Source of the DNA: Faecalibacterium sp.
GTDB lineage: Bacteria; Bacillota; Clostridia; Oscillospirales; Ruminococcaceae
Direction: 5' to 3'
NCBI GenBank assembly: GCA_017483235.1
Contig: JAFULE010000208.1
Span: 1-11,149, forward strand
DNA: 11,149 nucleotides
Shown one piece after another: positions 6,665 to 11,149 of the stretch (position 1 is its first letter; the number at the start of each line of letters is the position of its first letter). Position numbers and translations under genes: made by a program. The notes beneath the pieces were generated by a model. It saw nothing but the letters and a program-made list of their open reading frames with translations, was not told where the DNA came from and made no database searches.

Positions 6665-7768
6665 TCAGGCAGCAGGCGGGTCGATCACCCGGGGATTGCG
6701 GGCCGAGGCAATCAGCTCGTCCAGAATTTCCACCGAGGTGTAGTCGGTCAGCACGCCGGCCTGCACCATCTGCTTCAGCATCATGGCATACACCACGTCG
6801 CCGCCGTGGAAGCCGTCCAGATACATTTCATCGGTGGTGTCAGGCATATAGGTAAAGTCAAACACCACATGGCCAGGGTGGGCGGCAAAAATTTCACTTA
6901 CTGCGGGGAAGGCATAGTCCAGATAGCCGTACCAGCCGCTGTCTACCATGGCATGGTACACGGTAGGGGCGTAGGGCGGCATAAAGGCAACGACCTGAAT
7001 TCCCTTTTCGTCGCAAAGGGTCAGCAGCTGGTCCAGCTGGCTCATGGTGTCCCAGTCAATATAATCGGCGCGCTCGAAACGGGTGCCGCCAACCGTCATA
7101 CGGCCCATAGAGTCCATGAAAGTCAGATCGATCTGCTCAGCCGAGGTGCCGTAGTTGTAGCTGCCATCCGCCGAAAAACCGCTGCCGCGGGCGCAGGCGG
7201 GCAGGCCGATATAGCGCTTGTCGCTGCGCAGAATCTGCAGTGGCTTGATGGCGCCGCTGCCAATGCGGCGGGCTACAATGGTCAATGCGTGCAGCGGGTC
7301 AATCTCGGTATAGGCAGCGGTCCAGTCCTTTTCGGCTTCCTCGCGGTAGTTCCACTGGTAAATGAAAAAGTAGCTGTCCAGAGTAAGCACCAGAACTTCA
7401 GGCAGTTCATCGTCGGAGAGACCGTTCAGAAACGAGGAATAATGCGACAGGTAGGCAATGGCACCGCCGGCATTGTAAAAATCAGCACCGGGCATCATAC
7501 ACTCTCGGATCTGCATCACGCGGGAGTTGCCCAGCACCAGCACCGAGGCTTTGTGGTGTTTGGTCATATAGGTTTTGTACCAGGTGGTGTAGTCGTTGCC
7601 CCAGAAGTTCAGCTCCGAAATCACGTCCGATTCGCTTAAGGTGCGCTCGACCACCGCCTGAGGGCCGGCCAGCTCGCCGCTGTGCCACAGAATCAGGCCG
7701 CACAGCGAAACACAAAGTGCAGCCGGTACAAGTGCCAGAACAAGCAGTTGCTTTAAAAATCGTGTCAT
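6665..7768 (-). CDS. SGNH/DltD-AlgX-like protein, partner of the MBOAT acyltransferase
   Basis: A 367-residue protein with an N-terminal signal anchor (about 5-28), so the rest is probably outside the membrane. LVLGNSRVMQ (77-86) is the block I nucleophile motif, with S82 in GNSR. YLDGFHGGD (316-324) supplies the paired Asp and His (D318, H321) of SGNH enzymes. A central strand segment EVLVLTLDSYFF (124-135) fits the fold. It begins 20 nt after the MBOAT gene, with GGAG 9 nt upstream, and is certainly co-transcribed. MBOAT plus SGNH pairs (AlgI with AlgJ/AlgX, PatA with PatB, DltB with DltD) move acyl groups across the membrane and onto a surface polymer. The MBOAT protein would pass an acetyl group and this protein would transfer it. 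The polymer is unknown, and no dltA or alginate genes are present. Confidence 0.8.
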   Translation of the reverse strand: MTRFLKQLLVLALVPAALCVSLCGLILWHSGELAGPQAVVERTLSESDVISELNFWGNDYTTWYKTYMTKHHKASVLVLGNSRVMQIRECMMPGADFYNAGGAIAYLSHYSSFLNGLSDDELPEVLVLTLDSYFFIYQWNYREEAEKDWTAAYTEIDPLHALTIVARRIGSGAIKPLQILRSDKRYIGLPACARGSGFSADGSYNYGTSAEQIDLTFMDSMGRMTVGGTRFERADYIDWDTMSQLDQLLTLCDEKGIQVVAFMPPYAPTVYHAMVDSGWYGYLDYAFPAVSEIFAAHPGHVVFDFTYMPDTTDEMYLDGFHGGDVVYAMMLKQMVQAGVLTDYTSVEILDELIASARNPRVIDPPAA

Positions 7769-7788
7769 AGCAGGATTCTCCTTGATGC

Positions 7789-9240
7789 TCAGAAGGCAAA
7801 GTAGATGAAGGATTCGGTGCCGGTGTTAAAGAAGATGGCTGCGGCAACAAACAGCCAGCACAGCAGCACGCGTACCGGCGCGGGGGCGCGGTAAAGCCAT
7901 TCGTCGGGGCTGGTGTGGCGGCCGAAAAAGTCGGGGATCATGCCAATGACAAGCAGCCCGGCCAGCCGGATGGCTTCAGCAGGGTGGAAGTCCAGCAGCG
8001 CACAGCCGTCCAGCAGCTCGCGGGGGGTAAAGGGGATGCAGCCGGCAATACGCTGCAGAACCTCAAAAACGTCGGCCGGGGTGTTGCCCACCGTGCCCAT
8101 GCTGAAAAACAGCCAGGCAAAGGTAACCAGCACAAAGGTAAAGGCCATGCGCCACAGCCGCACCGGCAGGCAGTCTTCAGGGATATGCAGTGCGGCGTAC
8201 ATCCGGCTGCGGGCGGGCTTGGTCAGCCGGCCCACCACCTGATACAGGCCGTGCAGCGCGCCCCAGATCAGATAACACAAACCGGCACCATGCCACAAAC
8301 CGCTGACCAGAAAGGTAAGCATCAGGTTGATGTAGGTGCGCAGGGTACCCTTGCGGCTGCCGCCCAGCGGGAAGTAGACATAGTCCCGCAGCCAGTTGGA
8401 CAGCGACAGGTGCCACCGTGCCCAGAATTCTTTGATCGAGGTGGCAAAGTACGGCTGGCGGAAGTTCTGCTGCAGGTCCAGCCCCAGCATCCGCCCCAGG
8501 CCCAGTGCCATGTTGCTGTAGCCGGCAAAGTCAAAGTAGATCTGCAGCGAGTACAAAAAGCACATCACCAGCAGGCTGGTATCCAGCACGGTACCGGGCT
8601 GCTGAATGAACTTGGTAATGCGGCTGCCAATGTAATCGGCCAGAGCACATTTTTCAAACAGACCGAATAAAAAACAGATCAGGCCAAGGCTGGCCTTTTC
8701 GGCGTCAAACTTCCAGCCGGGGGTGCTGGCCTTGCGCAGCTGGGGCAGAATGCTTTGTGCCCGGGCCACAGGGCCGCTGGTGATGGTGGCAAAAAAGCTG
8801 ACGTAAGCGGCGTAATAGCCCAGGTGCTTTTCAGCGGGCAGGGTGCCGCGGTACACGTCGATCAGATAGCCCAGGGTTTGCAGGGTGTAAAAGCTGATGC
8901 CAATGGGTTGGGCCAGTTCCAGAGTAAACTGCCCACCGGTAAAAAAGCCCAGATATTTGAAGGCCACCAGAAAACCCAGCAGCCCCACGCAGCCCACTGC
9001 AAGCAGCAGTTTGCGTACGGTGTGGCTTTGGGTGCGCTCCATAGCAAGGCCAAGCCCAAACGACAGCAGAATCGAGGCGGTCAGACTCCACCACAGGGTG
9101 GGGGTTGCACCGTTGGCATAAAAGGCGATGTTGGCGCAAAGCAGCACTGCCCACCGCCACCGTGGGGCAAAAGCACTCAGTTGCCATGCGGCAAAAATCA
9201 GGGCAAACAGGCCCATGAATTCAAGACTGGAAAGTACCAT
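7789..9240 (-). CDS. MBOAT-family O-acyltransferase (AlgI/PatA-like)
   Basis: A 483-residue polytopic membrane protein with the full set of AlgI-type signatures: PIGISFYTLQTLGYLIDVYRG (112-132), IYFDFAGYSNMA (234-245), FWARWHLSLSNWLRDYVYFP (272-291) and SGLWHGAGLCYLIWGALHG (313-331). H317 in WHGAG is the conserved MBOAT histidine, and H277 is the second one typical of AlgI. The protein takes an acyl group, commonly acetyl, from a cytoplasmic donor and hands it to an outside acceptor. The start at 9240 is preferred over the in-frame ATG at 9279 because AAAGGAG lies 8 nt before it and the first helix begins there. It heads a two-gene operon with the SGNH-like gene. The recipient polymer (peptidoglycan, exopolysaccharide or teichoic acid) cannot be told from the sequence. 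Confidence 0.93.
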   Translation of the reverse strand: MVLSSLEFMGLFALIFAAWQLSAFAPRWRWAVLLCANIAFYANGATPTLWWSLTASILLSFGLGLAMERTQSHTVRKLLLAVGCVGLLGFLVAFKYLGFFTGGQFTLELAQPIGISFYTLQTLGYLIDVYRGTLPAEKHLGYYAAYVSFFATITSGPVARAQSILPQLRKASTPGWKFDAEKASLGLICFLFGLFEKCALADYIGSRITKFIQQPGTVLDTSLLVMCFLYSLQIYFDFAGYSNMALGLGRMLGLDLQQNFRQPYFATSIKEFWARWHLSLSNWLRDYVYFPLGGSRKGTLRTYINLMLTFLVSGLWHGAGLCYLIWGALHGLYQVVGRLTKPARSRMYAALHIPEDCLPVRLWRMAFTFVLVTFAWLFFSMGTVGNTPADVFEVLQRIAGCIPFTPRELLDGCALLDFHPAEAIRLAGLLVIGMIPDFFGRHTSPDEWLYRAPAPVRVLLCWLFVAAAIFFNTGTESFIYFAF

Positions 9241-9296
9241 GCGGGGTTCTCCTTTGGTTTGTTGTTGCACTGCCTGCACAGGTCATATACTCTTTT

Positions 9297-9325
9297 ATTA
9301 TAGCATCGATTGAGAACGCAGGCAA
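9297..9325 (-). promoter_or_regulatory. Putative promoter of the MBOAT operon
   Basis: On the minus strand, TTGCCT (9325-9320) and a perfect TATAAT (9302-9297) are 17 nt apart. The leader to the start at 9240 would be about 50 nt. It lies back to back with the gltX promoter, so the 225-bp gap serves two divergent units. Confidence 0.7.
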
Positions 9326-9353
9326 TAAAATTCAGTATCCTTGCGGCCTTGCG

Positions 9354-9382
9354 TTGACAAATCGGGGGGCGATGGATAAACT
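9354..9382 (+). promoter_or_regulatory. Putative promoter of gltX
   Basis: A perfect TTGACA (9354-9359) is followed after 17 nt by TAAACT (9377-9382). The leader of about 75 nt to the ATG at 9466 contains one small hairpin (GCCC/GGGC near 9399-9411) and no T-box. The ribosome binding site AAGGAG is at 9448-9453, 12 nt before the start, which is rather far. Confidence 0.65.
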
Positions 9383-9465
9383 GAATATGTGAGAGTGTGC
9401 CCCTTTCGGGCATTCCGTAAAACGATATCCGGGCCGCTGTGGTCCGTAAGGAGATGTAAGCGTTT

Positions 9466-10935
9466 ATGTTCAATAATAAAGTACGCACTCGTTTTGCCCC
9501 CTCGCCCACCGGCTATATGCATGTGGGCAACCTGCGCACCGCCCTGTATGCCTATCTGATGGCCAAGCATGATGACGGCACCTTTATTCTGCGCATTGAG
9601 GACACCGATCAGGAGCGCTATGTGGAGGGCGCGGTGGATGTGATCTACAATACCTGCCGCGAAACCGGTCTGCTGTGGGACGAAGGCCCCGACATCGGCG
9701 GCCCGGTGGGCCCCTATGTGCAGAGCGAGCGCATGGGCATGTTCAAGCAGTACGCGGTGCAGCTGGTAGAAAAAGGCGAGGCGTATTACTGCTTCTGCAC
9801 CCCCGAGCGTCTGGAAGAGATGCACGAAGCCCAGCGTGCCGCCGGTGAAATGACCCATTACGACGGCCACTGCCGCGACCTGCCCGCCGAGGAGGTCCAG
9901 CGTCTGCTGGATGCCGGCACCCCTTATGTCATCCGTCAGAAGGTGAAAAAGGGCGAAATCGCCGCCTTTGACGATATGGTCTACGGCCATATCGAGGTGA
10001 ACACCGACGAGATCGACGATCAGATCCTGATCAAGACCGACGGCATGCCTACCTATAACTTTGCCAACGTGGTGGATGACCACCTGATGGGTATCACCCA
10101 TGTCATCCGCGGCAGCGAGTATCTGTCCAGCACCCCCAAATACAACCTGCTGTACAAGGCCTTTGGCTGGGAGATCCCGGTTTACATCCACTGCCCCCCT
10201 GTGATGAAGGATGCCCAGAACAAGCTGTCCAAGCGCAACGGCGACGCCAGCTATCAGGATCTGGTGGCCAAGGGGTATCTGACCGAGGCTATCATGAACT
10301 ACATCTGCCTGCTGGGCTGGTCGCCCCGCGGCGAGTACGCCGAGCAGGAGATCTTCAGCCTGGACGAGCTGAAAAAGGTGTGGGAGCCCACCGGCATTTC
10401 CAAATCGCCCGCCATCTTCGACCCGCTGAAGCTGCGCGCCATCAATGCCGAGTATATTCGCCGCCTGCCTGCCGAAGAATTTTTGAAAAAAGCCGAGCCC
10501 TGGATCGATGCCGCCGTCAAGAGCCCCATCAACAAGGCCCTGCTGTGCGCCAATCTGCAGCCCCGCTGCGAGGTGCTGGGCGAGATCCCCGAACAGCTGG
10601 ATTTCTTCGACGCCATGCCCGAGTATGATGTGGCGATGTATGCCAACAAAAAGCAGAAAACCAGTCCCGAGACGGCAAAGCAGGCACTGGAGGCCCTGCT
10701 GCCTGTGCTGAGTGACGAGGCACTGGACTTTTCCAACAAGGACGCCATCTTTGAGGCCTGCAAGGCTAAGGCTGCCGAACTGGGCGTTAAGAACGGCTGG
10801 CTGCTGTTCCCGCTGGGCATTGCCCTGTCGGGTAAGCAGCGTACCCCCGGCGGCGGCACCGATCTGGCCTGCATGATGGGCCGTGAAAAGACCATCGAGC
10901 GCATCCGCGCCGCCGTGGCAAAGCTGGGCGGCTGA
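9466..10935 (+). CDS. gltX: Glutamyl-tRNA synthetase (glutamate--tRNA ligase)
   Basis: A complete 489-residue class I synthetase that charges tRNA-Glu. RTRFAPSPTGYMHVGNLRTA (7-26) carries HVGN, the HIGH motif, and KLSKR (253-257) is the KMSKS motif. IRGSEYLSSTPKYNLLY (214-230) is the usual tRNA and substrate segment. The helical anticodon-binding domain occupies about 320-489, ending in ALSGKQRTPGGG and MMGREKTIERI. C109, C111 and C136 line up with three zinc ligands of the E. coli enzyme, but the expected fourth (His) is Asp138, so zinc may be absent. In Firmicutes lacking glutaminyl-tRNA synthetase the enzyme also charges tRNA-Gln for GatCAB; that is assumed, not seen. Codon use is strongly biased, fitting high expression. 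A near-copy of codons 459-474 occurs downstream at 11102-11149. Confidence 0.97.
   Translation: MFNNKVRTRFAPSPTGYMHVGNLRTALYAYLMAKHDDGTFILRIEDTDQERYVEGAVDVIYNTCRETGLLWDEGPDIGGPVGPYVQSERMGMFKQYAVQLVEKGEAYYCFCTPERLEEMHEAQRAAGEMTHYDGHCRDLPAEEVQRLLDAGTPYVIRQKVKKGEIAAFDDMVYGHIEVNTDEIDDQILIKTDGMPTYNFANVVDDHLMGITHVIRGSEYLSSTPKYNLLYKAFGWEIPVYIHCPPVMKDAQNKLSKRNGDASYQDLVAKGYLTEAIMNYICLLGWSPRGEYAEQEIFSLDELKKVWEPTGISKSPAIFDPLKLRAINAEYIRRLPAEEFLKKAEPWIDAAVKSPINKALLCANLQPRCEVLGEIPEQLDFFDAMPEYDVAMYANKKQKTSPETAKQALEALLPVLSDEALDFSNKDAIFEACKAKAAELGVKNGWLLFPLGIALSGKQRTPGGGTDLACMMGREKTIERIRAAVAKLGG
10838..10887 (+). repeat. Upstream arm of the gltX 3' direct repeat
   Basis: This 50-bp segment inside gltX (codons 459-474 plus two bases) matches 11100-11149 at 47 positions. 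The match breaks on the left at 10837/11099 and has not ended at the window edge, so the true repeat may be longer. Confidence 0.85.
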
Positions 10936-11099
10936 TCCGTCCGCCTTCGCGCGCAGCAGCCCTCGGTTTCCGTGCGGTGCACGGAACGCCGCCTGCGGCG
11001 GCACACGCCTCGGGCTGCCGCTTTCTGCGGCTGGATGCATGGAGTTCGCTGGCAGAAAACCGTTCGCGAAATGCTCCGGTTTTCTGAGCAAACTTGCCA
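10936..11099. repeat. Hairpin-rich intergenic region, possible dispersed repeat
   Basis: No convincing gene is present. The stretch is packed with inverted repeats: GCAGCCC/GGGCTGC (10956-10962 with 11012-11018) enclosing TTCCGTGC/GCACGGAA (10968-10975 with 10979-10986) and CGCCGC/GCGGCG (10987-11000); then GCCGC/GCGGC (11017-11031); then CAGAAAACCG/CGGTTTTCTG (11053-11062 with 11077-11086), whose loop holds the palindrome TTCGCGAA. There is no T-run, so no standard gltX terminator is seen. The density of stems suggests a structured RNA or a REP-like dispersed element; both are inference. Confidence 0.5.
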
Positions 11100-11149
11100 A
11101 GCGTACCCCCGGCGGCGGAACCGATCTTGCCTGCATGATGGGCCGCGAA
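11039..11149 (+). pseudogene. gltX 3'-end fragment, in an open frame cut by the window edge
   Basis: From 11100 to the window end the sequence repeats gltX 10838-10887, 47 of 50 bases identical, at an offset of 262 bp. It encodes RTPGGGTDLACMMGRE, the same 16 residues as GltX 459-474, and the three differences (GGC/GGA, CTG/CTT, CGT/CGC) are synonymous. The same frame is open upstream to an ATG at 11039 (MEFAGRKPFAKCSGFLSKLAK), but that part is unrelated to GltX, covers the hairpin arms, and has no ribosome binding site. I read this as a partial gltX copy joined to intergenic sequence. Its extent beyond the window is unknown, so a longer gltX-like gene or a small chimeric gene is possible. 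Confidence 0.5.

Noticed and set aside
5360..7639. 759-codon open frame on the plus strand opposite trpS and the SGNH gene
   Set aside because: It runs antisense through two well-supported genes and two terminator/promoter regions, with shadow-like composition and no domain.
11039..11099. A genuine small gene starting MEFAGRKPFAKC
   Set aside because: No ribosome binding site, and the codons coincide with hairpin arms. It is kept only as part of the gltX fragment entry.
9298..11136. 612-codon open frame on the minus strand opposite gltX
   Set aside because: A mirror of gltX with no motif and no start signal; it also crosses the structured intergenic region.

Overview
The window looks like chromosomal DNA from a low-oxygen gut Firmicute of the Oscillospiraceae (Faecalibacterium/Gemmiger/Subdoligranulum type). 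This is inferred from the high GC content with C- or G-ending codons, strong AGGAGG-type ribosome binding sites, sigma-A-like promoters, intrinsic terminators with T-tracts, an AbrB-type regulator preceded by Spo0A-box-like sites, and an ECF sigma factor overlapping a membrane-protein gene. The species cannot be fixed from sequence alone. I see no tRNA, rRNA, CRISPR array, transposase or phage gene.

Layout. Positions 1-1330 (minus) hold an AgrC/AgrA-like two-component pair: a LytTR response regulator whose stop overlaps the start of a polytopic sensor kinase that runs off the left edge. Divergent from it, 1531-3339 (plus) encodes a 602-residue membrane protein with an outward-facing alpha/beta-hydrolase domain and about eight C-terminal helices. 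A perfect dyad lies in its promoter. A bidirectional terminator (3379-3422) separates it from the convergent ECF sigma factor and putative anti-sigma pair (4830 to 3431, minus). Next on the minus strand are a small AbrB-family regulator (5252-5001) with a textbook promoter and three exact Spo0A-box heptamers upstream, then trpS (6541-5531). After that comes an MBOAT acyltransferase plus SGNH-like protein operon (9240-6665), the usual pair for O-acylating a cell-surface polymer. Divergent from it, gltX (9466-10935, plus) encodes glutamyl-tRNA synthetase.

The right edge is the oddest part. After gltX comes about 165 bp of hairpin-rich DNA, then a 50-bp near-copy of the gltX 3' region (47/50 identical; the three differences are synonymous), cut by the window end.

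Most of the window is ordinary core and regulatory gene content. The points that merit a second look are the Spo0A-box cluster at the abrB-like gene, the gltX 3' partial duplication with its structured spacer, the hydrolase-membrane fusion next to a LytTR two-component system, and the dyads at two promoters or leaders.
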